DNA of 50,619 nucleotides, taken from the NCBI RefSeq assembly GCF_007896845.1, contig NZ_VOHS01000033.1, forward strand, positions 1 to 50,619. The letters are read 5' to 3'. This stretch comes from Chitinophaga pinensis. Lineage in GTDB: Bacteria; Bacteroidota; Bacteroidia; Chitinophagales; Chitinophagaceae. A model generated the notes under the pieces. It worked only from the letters and a program-made list of their open reading frames with translations, did no database searches and had not been told where the DNA came from. Position 1 is the first letter of the stretch. Each line of letters begins with the position of its first letter. Shown in pieces: positions 7,238 to 15,590 of the stretch. The position numbers were made by a program, and so were the translations under genes.

Positions 7238-7981
7238 ATGCAAACAGCAGGAAAAGTAGTACTGATCACCGGCGGTGGTTCTGGTATCGGTATGGAAACA
7301 GCCAGATTATTTGTACAGAAAGGTAATCAGGTCATCATTACCGGCAGGAATAAGGAAAGACTTGAGCATGCTGCCGCAGAGATAGGGGCAGCGGCTTATT
7401 TCAGCTGTGATGTGACCAGTGAAAGCGATGTACTGGCATTGGTACAATTTATCAAAGACAAATACGGCAAACTGGATTTCCTGATGAATAATGCGGGACT
7501 GTCTTATCTGCATCAGTTACACGATGATACAGCCACGTTTATAAATGCTTCCAGAGAAATGACGACCAATTATCTGGCAGCTGTCAACATCACCGCACAA
7601 TTCCTTCCCCTGCTGAAACAACAGCCGGAAGCAGGGATTATCAACATGTCTTCGATTACAGGTTTTGTACCTGCCTTTACTTTACCCACCTATTCTGCCA
7701 GTAAAGCCGCCTTACATTCTTATTCACAATCCTTGCGTTATAGCTTGTCAACAACGACAAATATTAAGGTATTTGAAGTGATGCCTTCATTGGTGGATAC
7801 CGAATTTACCCGGGATATACCCACTAAAGAAAAGATCACACCGGAGGAAGTGGCCACAGCTACACTGGACGGTATTGAAAAAGACCTGTATGAAATTCAT
7901 GTAGGTACTACCGGCGCTTTGCATCAGCACTTCTTCAGTCAGGCAGAACAGGCATTCAAAACGCTTAACCGCATCAGCTGA
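7238..7981 (+). CDS. Short-chain dehydrogenase/reductase, DltE-like
   Basis: 247 residues of a classical SDR. The cofactor loop TGGGSGIG is at 11-18. An Arg at 37 (TGRNKER) points to NADP(H). CDVT at 57-60 contacts the adenine, NNAG is at 84-87, and the catalytic triad Ser139-Tyr152-Lys156 is complete (MSSITG, YSASK). The C-terminal part resembles the DltE-like oxidoreductases of unknown substrate. The gene is divergent from the PNPOx-like gene and ends in a strong intrinsic terminator. Confidence 0.9.
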   Translation: MQTAGKVVLITGGGSGIGMETARLFVQKGNQVIITGRNKERLEHAAAEIGAAAYFSCDVTSESDVLALVQFIKDKYGKLDFLMNNAGLSYLHQLHDDTATFINASREMTTNYLAAVNITAQFLPLLKQQPEAGIINMSSITGFVPAFTLPTYSASKAALHSYSQSLRYSLSTTTNIKVFEVMPSLVDTEFTRDIPTKEKITPEEVATATLDGIEKDLYEIHVGTTGALHQHFFSQAEQAFKTLNRIS

Positions 7982-8006
7982 CATATATTCGGACAGGGCA
8001 ACTTCA

Positions 8007-8042
8007 GCCGGACTGCTTCCTTGTAAGCAATCCGGCTTTTTT
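8007..8042 (+). terminator. Rho-independent terminator after the SDR gene
   Basis: Twelve-bp stem (8007-8018 with 8025-8036, one C-A mismatch), six-base loop and a run of six T. It begins 25 bases past the SDR stop codon. Its loop and 3' arm overlap the -33 element of the next gene's promoter. Confidence 0.75.
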
Positions 8043-8052
8043 AGTATCTTGC
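8021..8052 (+). promoter_or_regulatory. Promoter for the hypothetical gene at 8079
   Basis: TTG at 8021-8023 is separated by 21 bases from TATCTTGC at 8045-8052, a near match to TAnnTTTG. Start of translation follows 26 bases later. The promoter is embedded in the preceding terminator. Confidence 0.4.
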
Positions 8053-8078
8053 CTGTGCAAAATGTTCCCTGTTTACCT

Positions 8079-8897
8079 ATGACCAAGTTTTTTAAGCGGG
8101 CATCAATAGCTGTCTTCGTTTTTATCGGACTTCCCATTATAATCGGCATTACACTCAGCATCCGTAAAGCCATTAAAAATGCCCCTCCCCCAACAATTTC
8201 AAAAGCTGATTCATTAAAAATAAGACGTGATAGCATACAGGCTGCAACGTGGGCGGCTGCGGAAGAAGAAAAGAAACATCCAAAGAACTGGTATTACCGG
8301 TCCGAAGAAGATCCTATGACATCAGATACGACCTTTTACGCTACTGTAAGTCCGAAGGAAAATATCAGTGTCAGGACAAACAGGGAAATAGTGAACGTTT
8401 CCGTTACCGAAACCAGCGATAACAACAACAGCAGTAGGGCTTATGACGATGGTTACAGAAATGGGTACAACAACGCCAAAAGAAAAACAGGCAGTTTCTG
8501 GGGAAAACGATCTACTTCTTATTCAAGTACCCCCAAAAAGCGTACGACCGTCACCTCATCTACGAATTACGCATCCGCCTATCTGACTTTTACATTGGTC
8601 AAAAAAGCAGGACGTAATACAGATGCTTATATTGATATTGCAGATGGCGCATTCAATCCCGGTTATTTTAATGGCGGACAAGGTCTTCATATCCGCTTTG
8701 ATAAAGATAAAGATGCCTACTATCCAACACTTGGCGATAAAGCACAAACCGGACGCGTCCTTTATCTTGCTTCTACAAAAGGATTTCTCGGAAAACTGAA
8801 AAAGGCGAAAACGATGCTCATAGAAGTCGATATTGCCAATACCGGTCGCTTTGTGCTGGAGTTTGATGTGCATGATCTCGACTGGAAGCGTTCATAA
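8079..8897 (+). CDS. Hypothetical protein with one membrane helix and Ser/Thr-rich linker
   Basis: 272 residues from ATG 8079; the in-frame ATG at 8049 lies within the -7 box, so it is not used. Residues 6-29 are a membrane helix after a basic start (TKFFKRASIAVFVFIGLP). A region rich in Ala and Glu (IQAATWAAAEEEKKHPKNWY) and one of low complexity (NNNSSRAYDDGYRNGYNNAK, then SYSSTPKKRTTVTSS) precede a C-terminal globular domain, roughly 165-272, with FTLVKKAGRNTDAYIDIADG and IRFDKDKDAYYP. That domain looks like a beta-sandwich found in several hypothetical Bacteroidota proteins. Function unknown. Confidence 0.65.
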   Translation: MTKFFKRASIAVFVFIGLPIIIGITLSIRKAIKNAPPPTISKADSLKIRRDSIQAATWAAAEEEKKHPKNWYYRSEEDPMTSDTTFYATVSPKENISVRTNREIVNVSVTETSDNNNSSRAYDDGYRNGYNNAKRKTGSFWGKRSTSYSSTPKKRTTVTSSTNYASAYLTFTLVKKAGRNTDAYIDIADGAFNPGYFNGGQGLHIRFDKDKDAYYPTLGDKAQTGRVLYLASTKGFLGKLKKAKTMLIEVDIANTGRFVLEFDVHDLDWKRS

Positions 8898-9019
8898 TCA
8901 TACTATTTTACCACATTACCTATACTATATTGCAGCTACCTTATTAATAGCACTGCATTTTTTCCGCATTGCGTAAACCATTTTCCCAATTTGATAAACA
9001 GCCCCCTCCGCATTCCACT

Positions 9020-9027
9020 TAATTTTG
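9020..9027 (+). promoter_or_regulatory. -7 box for the TonB receptor gene
   Basis: TAATTTTG matches TAnnTTTG exactly and is placed 37 bases before the start codon. The nearest upstream TTG is 26 bases away, slightly beyond the usual range. Confidence 0.4.
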
Positions 9028-9064
9028 CGGCGCGTTTACAATATTAATCAGCTAATCAGCTTAT

Positions 9065-11482
9065 ATGCATACTAAATTTAACCGACTTCTGGGGCTGTTA
9101 TGTCTCCTATGTGCAATGTTTGTGGCTATGCCAGCCTTTTCAATTGATGAACCCCTTTCCGCTATCAAGGGTAAAGTAGTTACAGGTGATGGTGTTGCTG
9201 TTCCTTATGTGGCAGTACAGATCAAAGAAAGAAATAAGGGAACAGTGACCAATGAAAAAGGTGAATTCATTTTCAAAAGAATGCAACCGGGTCACTACAC
9301 CATTCAGGTGATGTTAATGGGGTACAAGAGCATTACCAAAGAAGTAGATGTGCTTCAGGACCAGATCGTACATGTAGACATTCAGCTGGAAGCTACTAAC
9401 CAGCAGCTGCAGGAAGTGATCATCAACAGTAACAGAAATAAATACAAAACTGAAGATGTTTCCGGTTCACTGCGTCTGAAAACGCCTATCATGGAAATTC
9501 CTCAGAATATTCAGGTAATCTCCTCCTCCCTGATCGCTGATCAGCAGGCTTTTGATATCGTTGATGGTGTTACCCGTAACGTGAGTGGTGCTACCCGCGT
9601 TGGTCACTGGGATAACCAGTACGCACAGATCCGTATGAGAGGTTCCAAGATTCCTGCCTTCCGTAACGGTATGAATATCGAAGCAAGCTGGGGTCCTACT
9701 GCTGAAGATGCAGGTATGATCGATCGTATTGAATTTGTAAAAGGCCCTGCAGGCTTTATGCTCGCAGCTGGCGAACCGGGTGGTTTCTACAATGTGGTAA
9801 CCAAAAAACCTACCGGTGTTACACAAGGATCTGTTAACCTGAGCATGGGTAGCTTCAGCACTTATCGTGCAGCGCTGGACTTTGATGGTAAACTGAGCAA
9901 AGACGGTAAACTGCTGTACAGACTGAACACATCCGCCCAGCAGAAAGATTTCTATACCAAATACAACTATAGCAATCGTTATATGATCGCTCCGGTATTG
10001 AAATATCTGGTTGACGACAGAACTTCCATCACTTTGGAATATACTTTCCAGGGCTCTAAATACCTCGGTAATGGTAACTATCAGTTCTCCGCAAAAAAAC
10101 TGCTGGATGAAGGTATAAACAATGACTTCTTCTATGGTGATCCTTCACTGGAACCGGGTCGTCTGAGAGACCACAGTGCTTATGTATACCTTGATCACAA
10201 ACTGAATGACAAATGGCAGGCGCATGCGCAGGTAGCTTATTTCAACTTCAGCATGGTGGCCAATAGCGTATGGGCTAACAGCGTAACACAAAGCGGCGAT
10301 ATGGATCGTTATTTCAGCATCGGTGATGAAGCAGGTGAAAACAGATTCGGACAGTTATCCCTGTCTGGTGAAGAATACACTGGTAAAATCCGTCACAGAA
10401 TTCTGGCCGGTATCGACATGGGTAACAAGAAATTCTGGGGTGACTTCCGTACGCTGGATCAGAGCCTCGGCCTGAAAGGTGGTCAGAAGTTCAATGTGTA
10501 TAACCCTGTTTATGGTATTCCATTTGATTCTATTCCTACTATCGACCGTTCTAAGAGTGTAAGAACAAGAGCAGGTGCAAGTGCTTATCTGTCTTCTGTA
10601 AACTATACCTCTATCTATGCACAGGATGAGCTGGCCTTTTTCAACAACAACCTGCGTCTGTCTCTGGGTATTCGTTTCACCCGTGCAGAAACAGTTGGTC
10701 AGACAAAAACTGCAAGCCTCCTGAACAACGTTGTATCTCCAAGAGTAGGTCTTAGCTACTCCGTTAATAAATCTACAACTGTATACGCTTTATATGATCA
10801 GTCATTCGTTCCTCAGACAGGACTGGATTCTAACCTGAAAGCATTTGAACCGGTAAAAGGTAATGACCTCGAAGCTGGTATCAAGAAAGAATGGTTCCAG
10901 GGTCGTTGGATGACCTCCGTAACGGCTTACCGAATTGCCCGTCAGAACGCGAAAGTAGCACTGGGTATTAAAGACAGCCGTGGTGCAGATGTATCTGAAA
11001 CACTGGGTGAAACAGTTACCAAAGGTATCGAAGCTGATATCAACGGTGAGATCGTTCCGGGTCTGAACGTTAACATCAACTACGCATATACAAAATCTAA
11101 AGTGACCAAAGATGCTCCTAACAAAACTGAAGCTAATACAACAGTAGGTAACATCACACCTAACACAGCAGCACACGTTACCAACGCATGGTTAACTTAC
11201 CGCTTACGTACAGGTGTATTAGAAGGTTTTGGTGTAATGGGTGGCATTCAGTGGCTGGCAGATCGCGCATATGGTACTACCAAAGTATATAATATGCCAA
11301 ACTACTTCCGTGGTGATGCTGGTCTGAGCTACCTGAAAGGTAAATACTCTATCTCTGCACTGGTAAACAACGTGGCAGATAACCGTAAACTGCTGACAGC
11401 AGCCTCCTTCTCTGCAGGTTACTACAGCTATATCGTGGAAGCGCGTCGTAACTTCCGTCTGACAGTCGGCTACCGCTTCTAA
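9065..11482 (+). CDS. TonB-dependent siderophore-type outer membrane receptor
   Basis: 805 residues. Signal peptide at about 1-26, a carboxypeptidase-regulatory-like beta-sandwich at about 33-115 (GKVVTGDGVAVPYVAVQIKE), the plug from about 125 (METPQN-like IMEIPQNIQVISSSLIADQQ, then GSKIPAFRNGMN and IEFVKGPAGFMLAAGEPGG), and a 22-strand barrel closing in FRLTVGYRF. The plug signature, IPQNIQVISSxLI with GPAGFMxxxGEPGGxxNxVTKKP, is that of the TonB siderophore receptor family. It should import a ferric siderophore or a related metal complex with ExbB/ExbD/TonB energy. No siderophore genes or Fur box are visible nearby, so the ligand is unknown. Monocistronic, with its own promoter box and terminator. 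Confidence 0.9.
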   Translation: MHTKFNRLLGLLCLLCAMFVAMPAFSIDEPLSAIKGKVVTGDGVAVPYVAVQIKERNKGTVTNEKGEFIFKRMQPGHYTIQVMLMGYKSITKEVDVLQDQIVHVDIQLEATNQQLQEVIINSNRNKYKTEDVSGSLRLKTPIMEIPQNIQVISSSLIADQQAFDIVDGVTRNVSGATRVGHWDNQYAQIRMRGSKIPAFRNGMNIEASWGPTAEDAGMIDRIEFVKGPAGFMLAAGEPGGFYNVVTKKPTGVTQGSVNLSMGSFSTYRAALDFDGKLSKDGKLLYRLNTSAQQKDFYTKYNYSNRYMIAPVLKYLVDDRTSITLEYTFQGSKYLGNGNYQFSAKKLLDEGINNDFFYGDPSLEPGRLRDHSAYVYLDHKLNDKWQAHAQVAYFNFSMVANSVWANSVTQSGDMDRYFSIGDEAGENRFGQLSLSGEEYTGKIRHRILAGIDMGNKKFWGDFRTLDQSLGLKGGQKFNVYNPVYGIPFDSIPTIDRSKSVRTRAGASAYLSSVNYTSIYAQDELAFFNNNLRLSLGIRFTRAETVGQTKTASLLNNVVSPRVGLSYSVNKSTTVYALYDQSFVPQTGLDSNLKAFEPVKGNDLEAGIKKEWFQGRWMTSVTAYRIARQNAKVALGIKDSRGADVSETLGETVTKGIEADINGEIVPGLNVNINYAYTKSKVTKDAPNKTEANTTVGNITPNTAAHVTNAWLTYRLRTGVLEGFGVMGGIQWLADRAYGTTKVYNMPNYFRGDAGLSYLKGKYSISALVNNVADNRKLLTAASFSAGYYSYIVEARRNFRLTVGYRF

Positions 11483-11506
11483 TCAGACTTCAGTTATTAA
11501 ATAATA

Positions 11507-11545
11507 TAAAAAGGCCTGTTCACTTTGCAGTGAACAGGCCTTTTT
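11507..11545 (+). terminator. Strong intrinsic terminator after the TonB receptor
   Basis: Fourteen-bp perfect stem (AAGGCCTGTTCACT, loop TTGC), flanked by A-run and T-run, so it could work in both directions. It starts 24 bases after the receptor stop codon. Confidence 0.85.
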
Positions 11546-11612
11546 ATTGCAGTACAATGTTATACTATTGTAAAGCCCTTTGCTTCTTATCTTCCTTGTA
11601 AATACATTTGTC

Positions 11613-11679
11613 AGACTATACTCATCCTACCTTAATGCTACGTTATAATCGTAGCATTAAGGTAGGATGAGTATAGTCT
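11613..11679. repeat. Perfect 30-bp-arm inverted repeat
   Basis: Arms at 11613-11642 and 11650-11679 are exact complements over 30 bases, with a 7-base spacer TTATAAT. The outer half reads AGACTATACTCATCCTACC. No T-run follows either arm, and a separate normal terminator already serves the upstream gene, so this is not obviously a terminator. It lies 62 bases before the PI-PLC-like gene. It could be a small non-autonomous mobile element, a protein-binding or structural element, or an mRNA-leader hairpin. Confidence 0.85.
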
Positions 11680-11741
11680 AAGTATCATCAAAGCATATTT
11701 ACATACCGGGCGATGTCGCCTACCTGCATAAACGACTCAAT

Positions 11742-12824
11742 ATGAAGATTTTAGGAGGAATTGCCTTAGCACTTAGCATCTGCCTGATGCATGACGAAAT
11801 ACCTGATAACCTGAAAATGAACAGGATACAGGTGATTGGTTCTCATAACAGCTACAAAAGAGCCATAGATCCGGCCCTGTTTAAGTTATTTCAGCAAAAA
11901 GATTCAGTGTCAGCCAGTAAACTGGATTATGAACACATCTCCATTGCAGAACAGCTGGATATGGGTTTATTAAATCTTGAAATTGATGTTTATCCGGATG
12001 AAAAAGGGGGACGTTTTGCACATCCGAAAGGATTGCAGTGGGCACCCGGACAAGCACCATTTGACGAAAAAGGTGTGATGAAAGAACCCGGTTTCAAAGT
12101 ACTGCATGTACCGGATCTGGATTTCCGTAATGATTACCTGACTTTGAAGAATATACTGGCTGAATTGAAAAACTGGTCCGATAAACATCCTGACCATTAC
12201 CCGATCTTCATTACCCTCGAACCAAAGGATGGTACACATAAAAACGCAGAAATGACCGTTCCGGAGCCATTCACGGCAAAAACGTTTGAAGAACTGGATA
12301 AGGCCCTGATTGAAGGACTCGGGAAAGAACACATCATCACACCAGATATGGTGAGAGGCAAATATAAGACCCTTGAAGATGCGGTGCTGCATGACAACTG
12401 GCCTACTCTGAAAGCTGCAAGAGGTAAATTTGCCTTCCTGCTGGATGATAAAGACACTAAAAGAGACATGTATATTGCCGGCCATCCTTCACTGAAAGGC
12501 AGGGTAATGTTTGCCAATGTAGATCCGGGTAAACCTGAAGCAGCCATGTTATTCAGAAACACGCCTACAGCAGCAGAAATCAAAGACCTTGTAGCGAAAG
12601 GATATATTATCCGTACCAGAGCAGATGCGGACACAAGAGAAGCGCGTCTGAACGATAAATCCAATTTCATATCAGCCTGCAATTCCGGTGCACAGATTAT
12701 CACCACCGACTATTATAAGAAGAGCACACACTTCACTTCTGATTACGAGATCAGTTTTGACGGTAAAAAATATGTACGACTCAATCCGGTGTTGAATGAT
12801 ATAGCAGTAGGCGGTAGTAAATAA
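11742..12824 (+). CDS. Phosphatidylinositol-specific phospholipase C-like protein, calcium-dependent type
   Basis: 360 residues with a short hydrophobic N-terminus (about 1-17), probably a signal peptide. The catalytic region begins with VIGSHNSYKR: His35 would be the first catalytic histidine of a PI-PLC X-type barrel. LEIDVYPDEKGG supplies acidic residues Glu80 and Asp82 for calcium, and KVLHVPDLDF supplies the second histidine, His122. IFITLEPKDG is the next barrel strand. This arrangement matches the secreted, calcium-dependent bacterial PI-PLC group related to the Streptomyces enzyme. It should cleave phosphoinositides or related glycerophospholipids; substrate is not proven. It stands alone between the inverted repeat and the AHSA1 gene. 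Confidence 0.8.
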   Translation: MKILGGIALALSICLMHDEIPDNLKMNRIQVIGSHNSYKRAIDPALFKLFQQKDSVSASKLDYEHISIAEQLDMGLLNLEIDVYPDEKGGRFAHPKGLQWAPGQAPFDEKGVMKEPGFKVLHVPDLDFRNDYLTLKNILAELKNWSDKHPDHYPIFITLEPKDGTHKNAEMTVPEPFTAKTFEELDKALIEGLGKEHIITPDMVRGKYKTLEDAVLHDNWPTLKAARGKFAFLLDDKDTKRDMYIAGHPSLKGRVMFANVDPGKPEAAMLFRNTPTAAEIKDLVAKGYIIRTRADADTREARLNDKSNFISACNSGAQIITTDYYKKSTHFTSDYEISFDGKKYVRLNPVLNDIAVGGSK

Positions 12825-12874
12825 ACAATGGCCGGGGTCGTAAAACGCCTCTTCTTTGTCTTTTTCACCCCTCT

Positions 12875-12902
12875 TTGGAACGAGGTTCTCAGCGTAAGTT
12901 TG
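12875..12902 (+). promoter_or_regulatory. Consensus Bacteroidota promoter for the AHSA1-like gene
   Basis: TTG at 12875-12877, a 17-base spacer, then TAAGTTTG at 12895-12902, a perfect TAnnTTTG box. Translation starts 43 bases further on. The best-formed vegetative promoter in this part of the window. Confidence 0.6.
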
Positions 12903-12945
12903 TATCGTTAACAACAACGGACAATCACACTAAAAACTCACTGAT

Positions 12946-13371
12946 ATGACAACGCAAATAAGGACTGCAATCACCATCGAAAGTACTATTCAGGCACCGG
13001 TAGCTAAAGTCTGGGATTACTGGAACCAACCGGAGCATATCACACAATGGGCGTTTGCTTCTGACGACTGGCATGCGCCAAAAGCAGAAAATGATCTGCG
13101 CACCGGCGGTAAATTCAGTACTACCATGGCAGCCAAAGATGGCAGCTTCAGTTTTGATTTCGGAGGTGAGTATACAGACGTGAAAGAACATAAACTGATA
13201 GAATATACCATGGGAGATGGCAGAAAGGTAAGCGTACTCTTCACTACTATTGATGACGCAACCAAGGTAGTAGAAACATTTGAGGCAGAAGACCAGAATC
13301 CGGTTGAAATGCAGCGCGAAGGCTGGCAGACCATCCTGAATAACTTTAAGAAATACACAGAAAGTCACTAA
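12946..13371 (+). CDS. SRPBCC/AHSA1-family protein
   Basis: 141 residues, a single START-like helix-grip domain of the Aha1/Hsp90-activator-homologue group. It opens ITIESTIQAPVAKVWDYWNQ, followed by PEHITQWAFASDDWHAP; the middle carries FDFGGEYTDVKEHKLIEYTM, and the end EMQREGWQTILNNFKKYTES. These proteins bind a hydrophobic ligand in a deep pocket; in bacteria most have no assigned role and no link to Hsp90. Own consensus promoter, and a bidirectional terminator downstream shared with a convergent lipoprotein gene. Confidence 0.88.
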   Translation: MTTQIRTAITIESTIQAPVAKVWDYWNQPEHITQWAFASDDWHAPKAENDLRTGGKFSTTMAAKDGSFSFDFGGEYTDVKEHKLIEYTMGDGRKVSVLFTTIDDATKVVETFEAEDQNPVEMQREGWQTILNNFKKYTESH

Positions 13372-13404
13372 GGCCCCTGAGAGCCCTACAGACTGATAAA
13401 TGCC

Positions 13405-13444
13405 AAAAAAGCCTTTTAAGATGTAAGTCTTAAAAGGCTTTTTT
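13405..13444. terminator. Bidirectional intrinsic terminator
   Basis: Seventeen-bp perfect stem, 13405-13421 with 13428-13444, with six A on the left and six T on the right, loop TGTAAG. It serves the AHSA1 gene and the convergent lipoprotein gene that ends at 13471. Confidence 0.85.
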
Positions 13445-13470
13445 GTTTGCTATGATCAATTGACGGATCG

Positions 13471-14232
13471 CTAGTTTTTGAAATACTCCGAAGCGGTCCG
13501 CACTTTTTCCACCCAACAACCGGTAGACGCCTGAAGGACATATTCACTTAAACCTACCTTCTTCGATCCCGGCGCCCAGTCATAGGTATAGCCCATTCTG
13601 GTCCATGGATAATGAAAATCAGTTTCAGAGGTCAGTGTATGGTAATAAGCATATATAATATAGTTGTTAAACCAGCTCTCATACTCCGGTGTCACCGTTT
13701 CAATCAGATCTGCAGTAGCAGTGGTAGTGGTGATAGAAGGATTGCCCGCAGGACGGTTCAGACGGGAAGCAGGTACCCATATTTCAGCAATATGTGTGTT
13801 ACTGCGACTGTTTTTAGGCGGTAAACCCAGCAGCTGACAGATACGCATCACCGTATCTGAGGAAGCATTGAAGCTTTGTCCGATCCTGCTTTTCATCTGC
13901 GAGGGGATGAACAACCATGATTCGCCCCATGTATTGGTAATAGAATCTCCCTCCGGATAGCTGGCCGGGAAACGCATAAAGGAAGCCATCAGTACATAAG
14001 ACTGCCCATTGATCGTTTTCCACTGCAGCTTTGTATTGGCAGCTGTGATGGGCCACAAAGAATCTACTGCTTCAGATGCTTCTGCATGCATCGCATCAAG
14101 GATAGAATTAGCGTACAACTGCTCATTGGTGAGGGTAGGCGGCGTTTCTTCATCTTTGGAACATGCTACAGCACCAAGGCAGATCAGCAGCATTAAAAAG
14201 AATAACTGGTTACGGGATGTGGTGTTTATCAT
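13471..14232 (-). CDS. Hypothetical lipoprotein
   Basis: 253 residues. Signal peptide with lipobox LGAVACSK (Cys24) followed by KDEET, so it is a lipoprotein; an acidic stretch after the cysteine is often a surface-export signal in Bacteroidota. The mature part is mixed alpha/beta with ATDLIETVTPEYESWFNNYI-like aromatic residues near the end and a C-terminal WVEKVRTASEYF. I recognise no domain. It follows another small lipoprotein gene on the same strand (75-base gap), a possible pair. Confidence 0.65.
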   Translation of the reverse strand: MINTTSRNQLFFLMLLICLGAVACSKDEETPPTLTNEQLYANSILDAMHAEASEAVDSLWPITAANTKLQWKTINGQSYVLMASFMRFPASYPEGDSITNTWGESWLFIPSQMKSRIGQSFNASSDTVMRICQLLGLPPKNSRSNTHIAEIWVPASRLNRPAGNPSITTTTATADLIETVTPEYESWFNNYIIYAYYHTLTSETDFHYPWTRMGYTYDWAPGSKKVGLSEYVLQASTGCWVEKVRTASEYFKN

Positions 14233-14307
14233 TGGTAATCTGAATGGTTATTTAGTAAGGAGGCTAAAATTAGCAGCTATTTATATTCAGGGGCTGGTCA
14301 TTTCAGA

Positions 14308-14787
14308 TCATTTTTTATGATCGTATTCATTTTGTTCATTTACAAGGAAGTACATGTGGTAAACACAGCTGTCTTTTATAGTCCTGAACCAACTGGAAGA
14401 CGCCGTCACGTCCAGCAGCAACTGACTCAACATATGCTCATCCAGTTTTCCTTTATAAGTAAGTTTGATATCAGGACGTTTTTGGGGCAATAACGTAAAC
14501 TGAATCAGTACCTCCCCCGTATCCCTGCTACTCTCCAGATGATCCAATACCAGATTCTCACTCTTTCTTATATACTCCGTCAAGGTATCCGGCTCAATAC
14601 GCTGACGCGCTTTCGCCTCGTCCGTCTTTAAGACAATCATGCTTTTCGTACTGGCAACATATGTTTTGTCACCATTCAATTGAGATGGATCTGATGTCGC
14701 CTTACGGGCAGTTCTTTTATCCGTGCAGGCGTAAATACAGGTAATACATCCGATAAGCAGGGATAACGTGGTTATTTTCTTAGGCAT
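14308..14787 (-). CDS. Hypothetical small lipoprotein
   Basis: 159 residues. Basic start and hydrophobic segment to CIYACTDKRT, with Cys21 as the likely lipidated residue. The mature part is Lys/Glu-rich with no recognised domain; LLPQKRPDIKLTYKGKLDEH and SSSWFRTIKDSCVYHMYFLV suggest a small alpha/beta fold. Probably cotranscribed with the lipoprotein gene after it. Confidence 0.55.
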   Translation of the reverse strand: MPKKITTLSLLIGCITCIYACTDKRTARKATSDPSQLNGDKTYVASTKSMIVLKTDEAKARQRIEPDTLTEYIRKSENLVLDHLESSRDTGEVLIQFTLLPQKRPDIKLTYKGKLDEHMLSQLLLDVTASSSWFRTIKDSCVYHMYFLVNEQNEYDHKK

Positions 14788-14861
14788 GGATACGATATGA
14801 GACTATAAAATTAGAATATATTGATATACATACCTAATAAGATCCATGAACATATACAGGT

Positions 14862-15442
14862 TTAATGTGCATGCCTTCTCCTCCTGATATGCCAGATACG
14901 GCGATGGGGATATTTTCTGTGAGAAGTCATGTTATTGAAAATCAGGGCGACCAGCAGCAGGATCAATACACCTGACAAACAGGGCTCAATACATAGATGT
15001 ACCCCAGATCTTTAATACGCTGGGTACCGATATTGGCAATCAGTGCCGTTGCCCCTCCGGGAGGATGCAGGGTTTTAGTGATCTGCATCAGAACAATGGA
15101 AAACGCTACGGAAAGTGCTGCCGCCAGCCATAATTCATCCGGCACCAGTTTATGGATGGTCACGCCGACCAGCGCACAAATAAGGTGACCGCCTACAAGG
15201 TTTCTGGGTTGTGCCAGCGGACTATTGATAATACCATAAATCAGCACGGAAGAAGCGCCAAAAGAGCCGATCAGGAAGATATTGTCAGCTGGGTCGAGGA
15301 ATTTACTCTGTAGAAAGCCAATAAGTCCAATTCCGGTAAATGCACCCAGAAATGTCCATAAATGTTCCCTGAAGTCCAGTAAGGTCTCTTTGTACAGGAC
15401 ATAACGTACCCTGCGCATGTGGCGCTTTACTTTTTTTCTCAT
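14862..15442 (-). pseudogene. HPP-family membrane protein, frameshifted near its C-terminus
   Basis: The intact frame from 15442 gives 159 residues with about four membrane helices and the HPP signature (LHPPGGATALIA, 125-136), ending abruptly at IYVLSPVCQVY (stop at 14963). One frame over, the family's normal last helix continues as LSGVLILLLVALIFNNMTSH to a stop at 14862-14864. Restoring one base at the AAA run 14977-14979 (TTT on the coding strand) joins the two into about 193 residues, the usual length. HPP proteins are small integral membrane proteins; some are reported as nitrite transporters in cyanobacteria and plastids, but most bacterial ones are unassigned. The break may be a homopolymer miscount. 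Confidence 0.65.
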
Positions 15443-15590
15443 TTTCCCTGAAGTTCCCGTTTTATGAGCCGCAAAGTTACGCTAAAAAATTTTTGAGACA
15501 CCATGAACTCCCCACAATGAAGACACCCGAAGATTCCGGGTGTATAACACAGATTCTGATTCGTTAAAATCCTTTTTTGGATGTATGTTG

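Noticed and set aside
9065..12824. TonB receptor and PI-PLC-like gene as one phospholipid-scavenging operon
   Set aside because: A strong terminator and the long inverted repeat lie between them, and the receptor has siderophore-type plug motifs.
15523..15543. ACACCCG/CGGGTGT hairpin downstream of the aldo/keto reductase
   Set aside because: Seven bp and no U-run in the minus direction, so I do not call it a terminator.
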